Assembly: GCF_018861865.1 (NCBI RefSeq)
Contig: NZ_JAHLDV010000001.1
Location: forward strand, 1-64,000
Direction of reading: 5' to 3'
Origin: Clostridium frigoris
GTDB taxonomy: Bacteria; Bacillota; Clostridia; Clostridiales; Clostridiaceae
DNA: 64,000 nucleotides
Of the stretch, positions 38,781-47,872 are shown one piece after another. The notes beneath the pieces were generated by a model. It had not been told where the DNA came from, did no database searches, and saw nothing but the letters and a program-made list of their open reading frames with translations. Positions within the stretch are counted from its first letter, which is position 1. Each line of letters opens with the position of its first letter. The translations under genes and the position numbers were made by a program.

Positions 38781-39957
38781 ACCATTCTCCAGCTATACTC
38801 TCTTGCTTATGGTCTATAGTAAATCTTTTGCTATCAAAATAGTCTCCTCCAATTAAAAATGTAGGATCTGCATTAATCCATTTATTTTCTTTTGCTATAT
38901 ATACTTGATTCCAAGCATGGCTAACCCAATTGCTTCCATTAAAGCCTTGGCCAGTTATAATTCTCACCTTTATATTGTTGGCTCTGCACATAGCGACGTA
39001 GAGACATGCATAATCAAAACATATCCCACTTTTAGAATTAAAAGTTGGGATGGCCCCAGAGGTCATTTGTGTATCATTATTTAGTACTCTATTTGCTTTT
39101 TCGTCACTATAAACTATTTCACTACCTACCCACTTGTATATAGCCCTCGCTTTATCTCTTGTTCCATTTTTACCTTGAGCTAAGTTAATGGCAAACTTAT
39201 TTATCTCATCATTAGACTTAACTCCTTGCTCTAGCGTAATTCCATTGTAATAAATTATGCCTTTCTGCTTGTTGTTTTGTACATTAGACTCCGTTGACGA
39301 AGGGTCTTTCACAACTATAGTAAATGAATTGTTTACAATATTGGGAAGTTTTTTCGCAAGTTTAGAATTAGTAAGAGGAATAACCACTTGCTTTGATATA
39401 TAATTGTATACCTGTGATTCTTCCAAATACTTATTGTATGTATCAGCTACATTAAGAAGCGACATAAAATTCAGTACAAAAACAATAACAATTACATAAG
39501 AAATTGCTTTAGGCACTTGAGATATTGCACCTACAATTCTATTAAATAAAACACTCTTTTTCTTTAACTTATTCTCTATAGTATCAAATAAAGGATAAAT
39601 AGTAATATGAGCAATAATATTAACAACAAACGTTATAATGCTATAAATTATCATTATTAAAAGTGGCATTAGTAATATATAAACTACCAATGGGTTGCTA
39701 TTAATAAATTCTATAGCCTTTGCAGGTATATTTTTATATATGTTTTCATAAATACCTTCATCATGTTGAATAAATATTTTTTTAGTGTAGTAAATACCCA
39801 GACACAAAGAAAATAGAAAAGATAAACTTTGAAAAACTCCTTCAATAGATCCTTTTATATATTCAGACGAAAACTTAGATATAAACCCTCTAATTATTGG
39901 GTATATAAATAACAATAGCAAAATTATACTTACGGGTTCTCTAAACAATACTATCAC
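38779..39957 (-). CDS. Membrane-anchored transglutaminase-like protein
   Basis: A 392-residue protein with about four N-terminal membrane segments (within residues 1-180) and a C-terminal transglutaminase/protease domain. The catalytic triad is visible: Cys in SKSGICFDYACLY, His in NWVSHAWNQVY and Asp in KWINADPTFL. The region between (about 190-260) is likely outside the membrane, with the domain facing the exterior. Function may be cell-wall or surface protein processing, by inference only. The first possible start is GTG at 39957. A TTG at 39948 is better spaced from AGGTG. Confidence 0.82.
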   Translation of the reverse strand: MIVLFREPVSIILLLLFIYPIIRGFISKFSSEYIKGSIEGVFQSLSFLFSLCLGIYYTKKIFIQHDEGIYENIYKNIPAKAIEFINSNPLVVYILLMPLLIMIIYSIITFVVNIIAHITIYPLFDTIENKLKKKSVLFNRIVGAISQVPKAISYVIVIVFVLNFMSLLNVADTYNKYLEESQVYNYISKQVVIPLTNSKLAKKLPNIVNNSFTIVVKDPSSTESNVQNNKQKGIIYYNGITLEQGVKSNDEINKFAINLAQGKNGTRDKARAIYKWVGSEIVYSDEKANRVLNNDTQMTSGAIPTFNSKSGICFDYACLYVAMCRANNIKVRIITGQGFNGSNWVSHAWNQVYIAKENKWINADPTFLIGGDYFDSKRFTIDHKQESIAGEW

Positions 39958-40040
39958 CTACTTTAATTCGTATCATCTTTTTCCTCCGACTTATTATATT
40001 TTGAGGATGACATAAAACAAAGTTATAATTAACCTCATAT

Positions 40041-40916
40041 CTATTCATCTTCCACACCATTAATTAAATTTCTTAATACTTTTTTAATTTGCTCCCATCT
40101 AAAACCTCGCCTTAAAAGATAGTCGCAAAGCTTTTTGTATATTTTTATTTTCAGAGGCTCAGATTTTATTAAGATATTGTACCTTTTGCTAGCTAGTTCG
40201 TACAATTTAATATAATCCTCCTCAGATGTTTCCTCATAGGACTCACCTTTTGGCAAAGATACTTCTTGTACAAAATCATCATCCTTGTCATCCCGTGCGA
40301 TTTCATCCATAACTTTTCTAATTAGCTCGTAATCATATCCCGTGCGAGCTAAATAGTCTGCTGTTTTTTTATATAGTTTACTTTTATCTTTTTCACTCTT
40401 AGATAATGTTTCCATCTTTTTATTACCTAACTTCAAAGCCGTTTCCACTAGTTGCTCATTAGTAATCTTATTAAGTTCTTCATTAATTAATTCTTTTGGT
40501 AGAAATTTTTTTAATAAGGCAAACTTAATCTTATTTTTACCGCAAGATCCTATTTTCTCTTTTATATATAACTTAATAAATCGACTATCATCAATAAAAT
40601 CATACTGCCCTAAGAAGTCCATTACCCTGTCTATAGTTTTATCATCAAATTCTTTCATCGTTAATTTATCTATTACTTGCTTTGTTGACTTAAAACTTCT
40701 TTCTAAAAAATGAAGTGCACAAGTTTTTCCTTTTATATAATTATCTTCATTAACTATATTTTCGAGGCTCTCCTTATCCATTACTCTGCCTTTAGTTATA
40801 TTATGAATATAAACAAGCTGGGCATCACATGCAAAAGCATAATCCTCATCCATATAGATATTAACTCGAGCCTTGTTCTTTTTTTGAAATTCTATTTTTG
40901 TAATAACACTACCCAA
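40041..40916 (-). CDS. recX: Regulatory protein RecX
   Basis: A 291-residue RecX, longer than the enterobacterial form and like those of other Firmicutes. The repeated three-helix modules are visible: YIKGKTCALHFLERSFKS with KQVIDKLTMKEFDD, FLGQYDFIDDSRFIKLYIKE, KIKFALLKKFLPKELI and TADYLARTGYDYELI, plus a final LCDYLLRRGFRWEQI. RecX binds RecA filaments and limits recombination. The start is TTG at 40916, 2 bases after the M16 peptidase stop, with GAGAGG upstream, so it is cotranscribed with that gene. Confidence 0.9.
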   Translation of the reverse strand: MGSVITKIEFQKKNKARVNIYMDEDYAFACDAQLVYIHNITKGRVMDKESLENIVNEDNYIKGKTCALHFLERSFKSTKQVIDKLTMKEFDDKTIDRVMDFLGQYDFIDDSRFIKLYIKEKIGSCGKNKIKFALLKKFLPKELINEELNKITNEQLVETALKLGNKKMETLSKSEKDKSKLYKKTADYLARTGYDYELIRKVMDEIARDDKDDDFVQEVSLPKGESYEETSEEDYIKLYELASKRYNILIKSEPLKIKIYKKLCDYLLRRGFRWEQIKKVLRNLINGVEDE

Positions 40917-40918
40917 TA

Positions 40919-42172
40919 TTAGCCTCTCTTTTCTGGTGAAAATATGTGAATTGTTGGTTTTTGTAACACTTTTCTAGAAACATTATATAAATCCTTACTT
41001 TTAACATTTCCCATGTTTTTCATATCATCAGTAAATTGGTATATATCTTCGTTATCCATTGCCTGATGAAGTACATAGTTTGAAAGATCAGTAGAATCCT
41101 CAAGTGTTGATGCTATTGCAGTTTTCATTATTTTTTTCATTAAAGATATTGTATTATCATCGAAAAGTATTTTTTCAGTTTCGATGTCTTTAATTACAGT
41201 ATCAATTACATGAATTGCCTCATCAACATTTTTTTGTGATACCGATGTATAAATATATAGTGTTTTTACGTTGTTTGAAGCATCTAAATGAGTATAAACA
41301 TCATAAGACAATCCTCTTTTTTCGCGCAGTTCTCTAAATAATATAGAATTGGAACTTTCACCAAATTTAAAATTTAATATCCTAAGTGCTAGCTCCTCAT
41401 CTTTAGATAATCCATTAAATGTATATAAGTAAAGTATTGTACTTTGCTCAATTTCTTTTTTATATGATATCTTTTTTATAAATTGTTGTTTTTCGGCTAT
41501 TATTTTTTTCTTTTCAAATTTTTTCTTATCCCAATTACCAAAACATTTGCTTACTATATTTATTATATCCTCATGTTCAAATGGGGATACAATAGATATA
41601 AATGAATTGTTTGGCAAATAATATTTATTATAAAACTCAACAAGTTGCTCCCTTGTAACATTTTTTATTATATTTTCGTTTCCAATAGTATCTTCCCTAA
41701 GCGGACTATATTTAAATGCTATTTCATTAACTTTCTGAAAACTTAGGTCTTCAATATCATCATTAATTGTTCTAATTTCAGATAGTATAACGCCCCTTTC
41801 CTTTTCAATTTCCCCAATTGGAAAAGTAGAGTTTAAAAGCATATCCCCCATAAGTGTTATAGCATTCTCTAATTCCTCATTTAAAACTGATGCACTATAT
41901 ACTGTAGAATTAAAATCAGTATATGCATTATATTCTCCACCTAGATTTTCTAAATCGTTGTTTAGCTTCTCATTAGACCTAGTTTGCGTACCTTTAAATA
42001 ACATGTGCTCAATAAAGTGTGCTATTCCTTTTTCATCTTTTTCTTCAAAAAGCGAACCTATATTTACTCCAGCATGAACTGCTGATATCTGACTATCTTT
42101 TTTAATGGTAATAAGTTTTATCCCATTACTTAGTTCTGTTTGTTTTGTGTTGAAAATTTCTTTAATCATCAT
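40919..42172 (-). CDS. M16 family zinc peptidase
   Basis: A 417-residue insulinase-type peptidase. The inverted zinc motif HFIEH is at 52-56 with the third ligand downstream in EKERGVILSEI. The glycine-rich GEYNAYTDFNSTVY segment and the second M16 domain with LFRELREKRGLSYDVYTHLD in part are present. It is similar in size to the YmxG/PqqL-type peptidases of Gram-positives, often found near the pnp locus. Two ATGs (42172, 42169) follow GGAG; the second is better spaced. recX follows directly. Confidence 0.9.
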   Translation of the reverse strand: MMIKEIFNTKQTELSNGIKLITIKKDSQISAVHAGVNIGSLFEEKDEKGIAHFIEHMLFKGTQTRSNEKLNNDLENLGGEYNAYTDFNSTVYSASVLNEELENAITLMGDMLLNSTFPIGEIEKERGVILSEIRTINDDIEDLSFQKVNEIAFKYSPLREDTIGNENIIKNVTREQLVEFYNKYYLPNNSFISIVSPFEHEDIINIVSKCFGNWDKKKFEKKKIIAEKQQFIKKISYKKEIEQSTILYLYTFNGLSKDEELALRILNFKFGESSNSILFRELREKRGLSYDVYTHLDASNNVKTLYIYTSVSQKNVDEAIHVIDTVIKDIETEKILFDDNTISLMKKIMKTAIASTLEDSTDLSNYVLHQAMDNEDIYQFTDDMKNMGNVKSKDLYNVSRKVLQKPTIHIFSPEKRG

Positions 42173-42206
42173 ATTCTCCTTTTAACAAAAAATATATTAT
42201 TAATTA

Positions 42207-42250
42207 TCTTATCTCCTGCGGAGCTGCAATATTAATACCTTCAAAAGGTG
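42207..42250 (-). repeat. Family 1 element fragment
   Basis: ATCTCCTGCGGAGCTGCAAT followed by ATTAATACCTTCAAAAGG matches the terminal hairpin and one arm of family 1, in the same orientation as the copy at 4317. The rest is missing. It lies upstream of the M16 peptidase gene. Confidence 0.6.
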
Positions 42251-42445
42251 ATTTGCACCTTAACTTTTAAAAATAATTTACCTACCTTTAAATAAACCAA
42301 ATATATTATTTAACTATATCATACTTTTAACTATTTTAGACTATATTCTTGAGCAATTTAGAACACATTTTTTTGCGTATTTTAGCGAAAGCTATTGACT
42401 AATTAAGATTTATATACTAGAATTAAAGTTCGAGTCAAATACTCA

Positions 42446-42489
42446 TAGACAGTTCGCAACCATCCTGTCTTAAACTAAAACTATGGAGG
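42446..42489 (+). promoter_or_regulatory. preQ1-I riboswitch
   Basis: AGACAGTTCGCAACCATCC closes with CTGTCT to form P1, and the A-rich tail TTAAACTAAAACTA forms the pseudoknot, ending just before GGAGG (42485-42489). This matches the type I preQ1 aptamer. Ligand binding would tie up the ribosome binding site and lower QueT synthesis. Confidence 0.92.
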
Positions 42490-42496
42490 CACAAAA

Positions 42497-43021
42497 TTGA
42501 ATATTAAATTAAATGAAGGAACTATGTCTGTAAAAATAAGAAAAATCGTTTTTGCAGCAATGGTGGCTGCTATTTATGCGGCTTTAACTCTAAGCTTATC
42601 GTTTTTCAGCTTTGGAGTTATTCAATATCGCGTAGCTGAAGGACTTACTATCCTACCTTATTTTGCATCCTTTTCTATTCCAGGATTGTTAATAGGTTGT
42701 ATAGTTTCTAATATTATAAGTCCACTAGGTATTATGGATATGGTTTTCGGTTCCCTTGCAACACTTATATCCGCAATTTTAACTTACTATATTGGTAAGA
42801 GCAAACTAAAGTTCAAAAAAATACTTGCTCCATTACCAGCTGTAGTAGTAAATGCCTTTGTTATCGGCATACTGTTAAAGCTTTTATATGTCAAGGACAT
42901 GCCCCTTTTACTTTGTATGCTGCAAGTTGCATGGGGAGAATTGGTCTGCTGTTATGGAATTGGATTACCTCTTATTTATATTATTGAAAAGAACTCAATT
43001 TTGAGGAATTTTTTTAAATAA
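42497..43021 (+). CDS. queT: Queuosine precursor transporter QueT
   Basis: A 174-residue membrane protein of the QueT family (S component of an ECF transporter). Features are IVFAAMVAAIYAALTLSLSF (first helix), the motif FGVIQYRVAEGLTILPYF near residue 50, and GLLIGCIVSNIISPLGIMD. It brings preQ0/preQ1-type precursors into the cell. The TTG start is supported by GGAGG 7 bases upstream, which is the site masked by the preQ1 riboswitch. A later in-frame ATG at 42524 is possible but ignores that signal. No energising ATPase gene is nearby; a shared ECF module elsewhere is expected. Confidence 0.92.
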   Translation: MNIKLNEGTMSVKIRKIVFAAMVAAIYAALTLSLSFFSFGVIQYRVAEGLTILPYFASFSIPGLLIGCIVSNIISPLGIMDMVFGSLATLISAILTYYIGKSKLKFKKILAPLPAVVVNAFVIGILLKLLYVKDMPLLLCMLQVAWGELVCCYGIGLPLIYIIEKNSILRNFFK

Positions 43022-43132
43022 TAATGAAAAGTAATTTATTTTGCTTTTTTAGTTTAATATTTATTGTTTTGTATAAAATTGTAATAATAGATGTATTTGA
43101 TACTTTATGAGAAGAAAGAGGAATTTTAATTA

Positions 43133-44704
43133 ATGGAAAAAGTTAAATTTGATGAATTAGGACTAAACGAATCTGTACTACACGCTATACAAGATTTAAA
43201 ATTTGAATACCCATCTGATATCCAAGAAAAAGCTATTCCAGTAGTACTTGCTGGCTTTGATATCATAGGTCAAGCTCAAACAGGAACTGGCAAAACATTA
43301 GCATTTGGTGCACCTATTTTGAGTAGAATGGAAAAATCGAACGGTAAAGTTCAAGCAATAATAATGTCTCCAACAAGAGAACTTGCAGTTCAAGTTTCTG
43401 AAGAACTTCAACGTATTGCAAAACATGAAAGAATTAAGATATTACCAATCTACGGTGGTCAATCTATAGATAGACAAATATCCGCTTTAAAAAGAGGAGT
43501 AGATATTGTAGTTGGAACTCCAGGAAGATTACTAGACCATATTAGAAAAGGTACTTTAAAACTTTCAAATGCTAAATTTCTTGTTTTAGATGAAGCTGAC
43601 GAAATGTTAAACATGGGTTTTATTGAAGATATCGAAAGTATAATAAGCAATTTAAGTGCAGATAGACAGACATTACTTTTCTCAGCTACTATGCCAAGAG
43701 CTATTAAAATATTGTCAAAGAAATATATGCATCCTGAAACAAAGATTATTGCAATAGAAAAGAAATCTTTAACAGTTTCTACTATTAAGCAATATTATTA
43801 TGAAGTAAATAATAAAAACAAATTTGAATCATTATGTAGAATTCTTGACGTTGATGCTCCTAAGACTTGTATATTATTCTGTAAAACTAAAAAAGGTGTA
43901 GATGAATTAGTTGATGCATTACAACCTAGAGGTTATACAGTAGAAGGTATGCATGGAGATATGAAACAAAGCCAAAGAATGAACACTCTTAAAAAATTCA
44001 AAGAAGGTAATTTAAACTTCTTAATTGCAACTGATGTAGCTGCAAGAGGAATTGATGTTGAGGATGTTACTCATGTAATAAATTATGATTTACCACAAGA
44101 TAGCGAATCATATATACATAGAATTGGTAGAACTGGTAGAGCTGGTAAAGAAGGTACAGCATATAGTCTTATAACAAGACGTGAATCATCAGCTATAAGA
44201 CAAATTGAACGTGATACTAAAAGTGTCATCAACAAAAAAACTGTACCTACTATAACAGATATTTTTGCTGCTAAATCAGATACTATTATAGATCAAATAA
44301 AATTAGTTCTAAAAGAAAATTTATATGAAAATTTTCTTCCACTAGGACAAAATCTTATTGCAGAATTTGGTGATGAAGATGTAGCTGCTTCTTTAATAAA
44401 AATTATTTTTGATAAAGAAGTTAACTATAACTACGCAGATGATTCTACAACAACAACATCTGATACTGTTAGACTATTCTTATCTATAGGAAGAATGGAT
44501 GAAGTTATGACTAAGGATATTATCGCTTTCTTATGTGAGACTGCTAATATTAACAAAAATGAACTTGGCCGTATTGACATCTTAGATAAATTTTCTTTCT
44601 TAGACGTACCTTCTAACTTAGTTGATGCTATTTTAAATAATAGTTCAGGTAAGAGATTGAATAGTAGAAAAGTAAATATTGAAGTTGCTAAATCTAGAAG
44701 ATAG
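43133..44704 (+). CDS. DEAD-box RNA helicase with DbpA-like tail
   Basis: A 523-residue helicase. Motif I is AQTGTGKT at 48-55, motif Ia PTRELAVQV, motif II VLDEADEML near 152, motif III FSATMPR, and motif VI YIHRIGRTGRAG. The C-terminal region (about 375-523) ends in an RNA-binding domain of the DbpA type (VRLFLSIGRMDEVMTKDIIAF; SFLDVPSNLVDAIL). It probably remodels structured RNA or assists ribosome assembly and cold adaptation. A strong terminator follows, and the gene stands alone. Confidence 0.94.
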   Translation: MEKVKFDELGLNESVLHAIQDLKFEYPSDIQEKAIPVVLAGFDIIGQAQTGTGKTLAFGAPILSRMEKSNGKVQAIIMSPTRELAVQVSEELQRIAKHERIKILPIYGGQSIDRQISALKRGVDIVVGTPGRLLDHIRKGTLKLSNAKFLVLDEADEMLNMGFIEDIESIISNLSADRQTLLFSATMPRAIKILSKKYMHPETKIIAIEKKSLTVSTIKQYYYEVNNKNKFESLCRILDVDAPKTCILFCKTKKGVDELVDALQPRGYTVEGMHGDMKQSQRMNTLKKFKEGNLNFLIATDVAARGIDVEDVTHVINYDLPQDSESYIHRIGRTGRAGKEGTAYSLITRRESSAIRQIERDTKSVINKKTVPTITDIFAAKSDTIIDQIKLVLKENLYENFLPLGQNLIAEFGDEDVAASLIKIIFDKEVNYNYADDSTTTTSDTVRLFLSIGRMDEVMTKDIIAFLCETANINKNELGRIDILDKFSFLDVPSNLVDAILNNSSGKRLNSRKVNIEVAKSRR

Positions 44705-44709
44705 TTTTA

Positions 44710-44752
44710 ACAAAACAAAAGAGTACCTGTTATAGGTGCTCTTTTGTTTTGC
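44710..44752 (+). terminator. Terminator of the helicase gene
   Basis: ACAAAACAAAAGAG with ACCT pairs with AGGTGCTCTTTTGTTTTG with one mismatch, around a short loop. It lies 6 bases after the stop codon. Confidence 0.9.
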
Positions 44753-44831
44753 CAATTTTTATAAATAATATTTTTTAATTTCAATTATGTTACCACCCTC
44801 TTTAACATACAATATATAGGGGGTGATAACT

Positions 44832-44915
44832 ATGAACAAATTTAGGAAACTACTTTATACTTTAACCTATATCTTACTAATTGAGATATGTCTAATATAT
44901 CTTGTTTACAAATAA
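44832..44915 (+). CDS. 27-residue single-span membrane peptide
   Basis: A short ORF with a strong ribosome binding site (GGGGGTGAT, 4 bases before ATG). It encodes MNKFRKLLYTLTYILLIEIC followed by LIYLVYK: a basic start and one hydrophobic helix. It lies between the helicase terminator and the mgtC-like gene on the opposite strand. Small hydrophobic peptides like this can be regulators of membrane transport or toxins, but no function is known. Confidence 0.5.
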   Translation: MNKFRKLLYTLTYILLIEICLIYLVYK

Positions 44916-44933
44916 AGATATTAGAATCCTTAT

Positions 44934-45644
44934 TTACATTATCTCAGCTTTATAGATTTCCTCAAAAGTACACAATTTTTGTACAATGCCACTACTCTTA
45001 ATATACCTTGGTGCCAAAATTGTATACATCGTTGTACTATACTCTGACTTTTCATCTTCGTCTTCTTCATCATCAATTACAAATTCTATATTCTTAACTT
45101 TTATGCTAACACTGTCAAAATATTTTTCCAGTTTTTCTACCATATTTTTTTTGTTAACATATTGAATTTCTAATTTTAAAATATTAGTATTTTTAAAAAG
45201 TTTAGTCTCGAAAGTCTTAAGAAATACTAGCACTATAAAAACACATATAGTTGATAATACAGTTAAAGTATAATAACCTAGTCCAATTGCAAGACCAATG
45301 CAAGCAACTGTCCATATGCTTGCTGCAGTAGTAAGCCCTTTTATTGAACCCTTATCATGTATAATAGTACCTGCTCCTAAAAATCCTACTCCCGTTATAA
45401 CTTGTGCTCCTAGTCTACCTATATCTACCTTCATAGCCGATTGGAGTTCTGGATGTTGCAAGATCATATTCGTCGTTTCTTGAATAGAATATAATTGTAT
45501 CATTGAAGTAATTGCCGCACCTAAACATACTAATATATGCGTTCTAAACCCAGCTGGTCTATTTTTAAACTCTCTCTCATACCCAATTAACCCACCAACT
45601 AAAACTGCAAGCGCAAGCCTTATTGCTACTTCATGTACTAACAC
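44934..45644 (-). CDS. MgtC/SapB-family membrane protein
   Basis: A 236-residue protein with about four to five membrane helices in the first 150 residues, including LALAVLVGGLIGYEREFKNRP, TGVGFLGAGTIIHDKGSIKG and TTAASIWTVACIGLAIGLGY. These are the core motifs of MgtC/SapB proteins, linked to growth at low magnesium and to ATP synthase control in other bacteria. The cytosolic tail (about 155-236) is an ACT-like domain with an acidic stretch DDEEDEDEKSEYS. The start is GTG, 6 bases after a run of nine G residues that serves as ribosome binding site. Confidence 0.88.
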   Translation of the reverse strand: MLVHEVAIRLALAVLVGGLIGYEREFKNRPAGFRTHILVCLGAAITSMIQLYSIQETTNMILQHPELQSAMKVDIGRLGAQVITGVGFLGAGTIIHDKGSIKGLTTAASIWTVACIGLAIGLGYYTLTVLSTICVFIVLVFLKTFETKLFKNTNILKLEIQYVNKKNMVEKLEKYFDSVSIKVKNIEFVIDDEEDEDEKSEYSTTMYTILAPRYIKSSGIVQKLCTFEEIYKAEIM

Positions 45645-45699
45645 GTGAATCCCCCCCCCACTAACTCCACTTATAACCCTAAATTTTAATTCAAATACT

Positions 45700-45831
45700 T
45701 TAATGACATTTCAAAAGGAAGGTCTCCCACTTCTACAAGATGGAGTTTCGTACTTTAACAAATATGAAACTTTGGTATAAATATAACTTTCCTTTTGAAG
45801 TCATTAAATCAGCTCCACAGGAGATGCTTTA
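45700..45831 (+). repeat. Family 1 element, copy 6
   Basis: It begins TTAATGACATTTCAAAAGG, has inner CTCCCA/TGGAG arms and closes with CCTTTTGAAGTCATTAAATC, then CTCCACAGGAGATGC. The element ends inside the 3' end of the UPF0158 gene and supplies its last codons (HLLWS) and TGA stop. Confidence 0.8.
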
Positions 45832-46336
45832 GCTCAATGCCATTTGATCTCAACCATTCTATAACAAATTCCTTTATACATTGGTCTTCATATTTATACC
45901 ACTCATTTGTTGTACATTCATCATCTACACATCCATCCATTGTATTTTGTTTATCCATTAGAATATGCTTAAACTTTTTTGTAGGTTCCTTGCTTTCTAA
46001 CGCCTGGGCTAGTTCTAATTTCAAATCAGAATTACTGATTTTATTCTTAACATAATCCTTCATAGCTTTTATATAAAACTCTTCTTGCATTAGTGGGGTA
46101 ATTAAATACCTATTTTCCTTATCCTCATTAATAAGTATAGCAATACTAACAAATTCTTTTAGCCAATTATCGAAGGTGTCTTCCTTCAATGTCCCCTTTT
46201 CTAAGGCTAAACTTACTTCTGTGGGAATATATATAACCTCGCCAGTAACAGCATCTAGATAACTTTTTCCTAAATTATCATCAACATGTGAAATTGTTTC
46301 TATAAGTGCTTCCATATCAACCGCAACTAAATTCAA
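45809..46336 (-). CDS. UPF0158 family protein
   Basis: A 175-residue soluble protein. The N-terminus matches UPF0158: MEALIETISHVDDNLGKSYLD followed by AVTGEVIYIP, quoted in part. The remainder is acidic and alpha-helical, with CVDDECTTNEWYKYED near the end. The function of the family is not established. It starts at TTG with GGAGG 7 bases upstream. The last five residues and the stop come from a family 1 palindromic element, so the native C-terminus may have been altered. Confidence 0.78.
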   Translation of the reverse strand: MNLVAVDMEALIETISHVDDNLGKSYLDAVTGEVIYIPTEVSLALEKGTLKEDTFDNWLKEFVSIAILINEDKENRYLITPLMQEEFYIKAMKDYVKNKISNSDLKLELAQALESKEPTKKFKHILMDKQNTMDGCVDDECTTNEWYKYEDQCIKEFVIEWLRSNGIELKHLLWS

Positions 46337-46385
46337 AACTATTCCTCCTCAAATTGTACAATATTTACTTAAGATTTATAATAAA

Positions 46386-46416
46386 AGGCCAATAAACCCA
46401 AATGGTCTATTGGCCT
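46386..46416 (-). terminator. Terminator of the first DUF1292 gene
   Basis: AGGCCAATA pairs with TATTGGCCT, followed by TTTTAT on the minus strand, 7 bases after the stop. Confidence 0.8.
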
Positions 46417-46422
46417 GTTTAC

Positions 46423-46665
46423 TTATTCTTCAAATGTCGATTCATATTCTTCTAGTACTTTTGCGAATTCTTCCTCATCTTCTACTGCAATATATTGCTC
46501 TTTATCGTCTACTAATTCTATTTTATAGACAAAAGCATCTTCTTCTTCCCCTATTGGAGCTAATAATGCATATTTATTTTCATCCAATTCAATAATTTCA
46601 ATTATTTCAAAATCAACTTTTTCTCCATCTTCATCCAGCATCGTAATAATTTTATTTTCTTCCAT
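46423..46665 (-). CDS. DUF1292 family protein
   Basis: An 80-residue acidic protein with the DUF1292 pattern: IITMLDEDGEKVDFEIIEII, then NKYALLAPIGEEEDAFVYKI and YIAVEDEEEFAKVLEEYE. The family is common in Firmicutes, often encoded near yrvJ/RuvX-type genes, and has no established role. The ATG at 46665 follows AAAGGGG; the longer ORF would include that site. A second family member is at 50112-50342. Confidence 0.9.
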   Translation of the reverse strand: MEENKIITMLDEDGEKVDFEIIEIIELDENKYALLAPIGEEEDAFVYKIELVDDKEQYIAVEDEEEFAKVLEEYESTFEE

Positions 46666-46831
46666 GACAATTCCCCTTTCAAACTTAATAAACACATTAT
46701 ACCGTTAATCTCGCCAACATGTCCATATAAAAATATAGATTTATGCTATTTTAACCTAAATCATAACACAATACACCTTAATTAATTTAAGATAACAGTT
46801 TCAAAGATGGTCGTAGCTTCAAAGAAGATAA

Positions 46832-47821
46832 TTAATCAATATATCCATAAAGTCCTCTAATAGAAACTTCTCCTGACACAATATGTTCAATATTGCCACT
46901 AGAATTCTCAACAACTAATTCACCTTTATCACTTATATCAATTGCTTTAGCTGTCGTTACTTTACCTCTATTTATTAATCTAATTTCTTTCCCTATAAGG
47001 ATAGAATTTTTTCTGCATATATCTAAAGTTTCTTTTATATTATTGCTTTCTACAAAATCAATATACAACTCCTCAAAAATGTTTAAAATACTAGCAAGAA
47101 GTAACTTTCTATCCATGGTTTTACCACTTTCAATCTTAATTGACGTAGCTACATCTTTGAGATCACTTGTAATATCTTCTTTATCTAGATTTACATTAAT
47201 ACCAATTCCCATAACTAAGTAATTTACATGATCTATCTCTCCGCTCATTTCTGTTAATATGCCACATACTTTTTTACTATTAAGTATTATGTCATTAGGC
47301 CATTTAATACTTGTTTTAACCCCCATTTTCATAATAGCTTTTTGAACAGCGGCTGCTCCAATAAGTGTTATCTTTGATATGTTTTCCGTAAGTATATTAG
47401 GTCTAAGTATAATTGACATCCATATACCCTTATATTTTGGTGATAAAAAATTTCGCCCAAGTCTTCCACGTCCTAATGTTTGCTCTTCACTTACAATGAC
47501 TGTGCCATGTCCCTTACCAATTTCCGCAAGTTCCTTAGCTTTAGAATTTGTTGACCCTATAGAATCATAATAAATAATATTCCTACCTATATACTCTGTG
47601 TCTAGATAATTTTTAATTTCCTCAAAAGTGAGTATATCAGGTGATGAGATTATTCTATAACCCTTTCTTGAAATAGCTTCAACTTCATAGCCATCCTCTT
47701 TAATAACCTTTATATGTTTCCAAATAGCAGCGCGACTAACCCCTAAAATTTCACTAATTTTTTGACCAGACACAAAATTATCTCCACTGCCTTTAAGTAA
47801 CTCAATAATTTTTTCTTTCAT
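46832..47821 (-). CDS. birA: Biotin-protein ligase and biotin operon repressor
   Basis: A 329-residue group II BirA. The N-terminal winged helix (residues 1-60) reads VSGQKISEILGVSRAAIWKH. The catalytic domain has IIYYDSIGSTNSKAKELA, the biotin loop GRGRLGRNFLSP near 117-128, WPNDIILNSKKVCGILTE and GIGINVNL. A C-terminal SH3-like domain follows. It joins biotin to carboxylases and, with bound biotinyl-AMP, should repress biotin genes, none of which are in this window. Its stop lies beside a GATAATTAAT sequence like the end of family 1 elements. Confidence 0.94.
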   Translation of the reverse strand: MKEKIIELLKGSGDNFVSGQKISEILGVSRAAIWKHIKVIKEDGYEVEAISRKGYRIISSPDILTFEEIKNYLDTEYIGRNIIYYDSIGSTNSKAKELAEIGKGHGTVIVSEEQTLGRGRLGRNFLSPKYKGIWMSIILRPNILTENISKITLIGAAAVQKAIMKMGVKTSIKWPNDIILNSKKVCGILTEMSGEIDHVNYLVMGIGINVNLDKEDITSDLKDVATSIKIESGKTMDRKLLLASILNIFEELYIDFVESNNIKETLDICRKNSILIGKEIRLINRGKVTTAKAIDISDKGELVVENSSGNIEHIVSGEVSIRGLYGYID

Positions 47822-47872
47822 AATATCAACACCTTTTATTTTGTAATATATATAGGAATTTTTTCTATATTA

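Noticed and set aside
45795-46055. Plus-strand ORF overlapping the UPF0158 gene
   Set aside because: It is antisense to a conserved gene, with no ribosome binding site.
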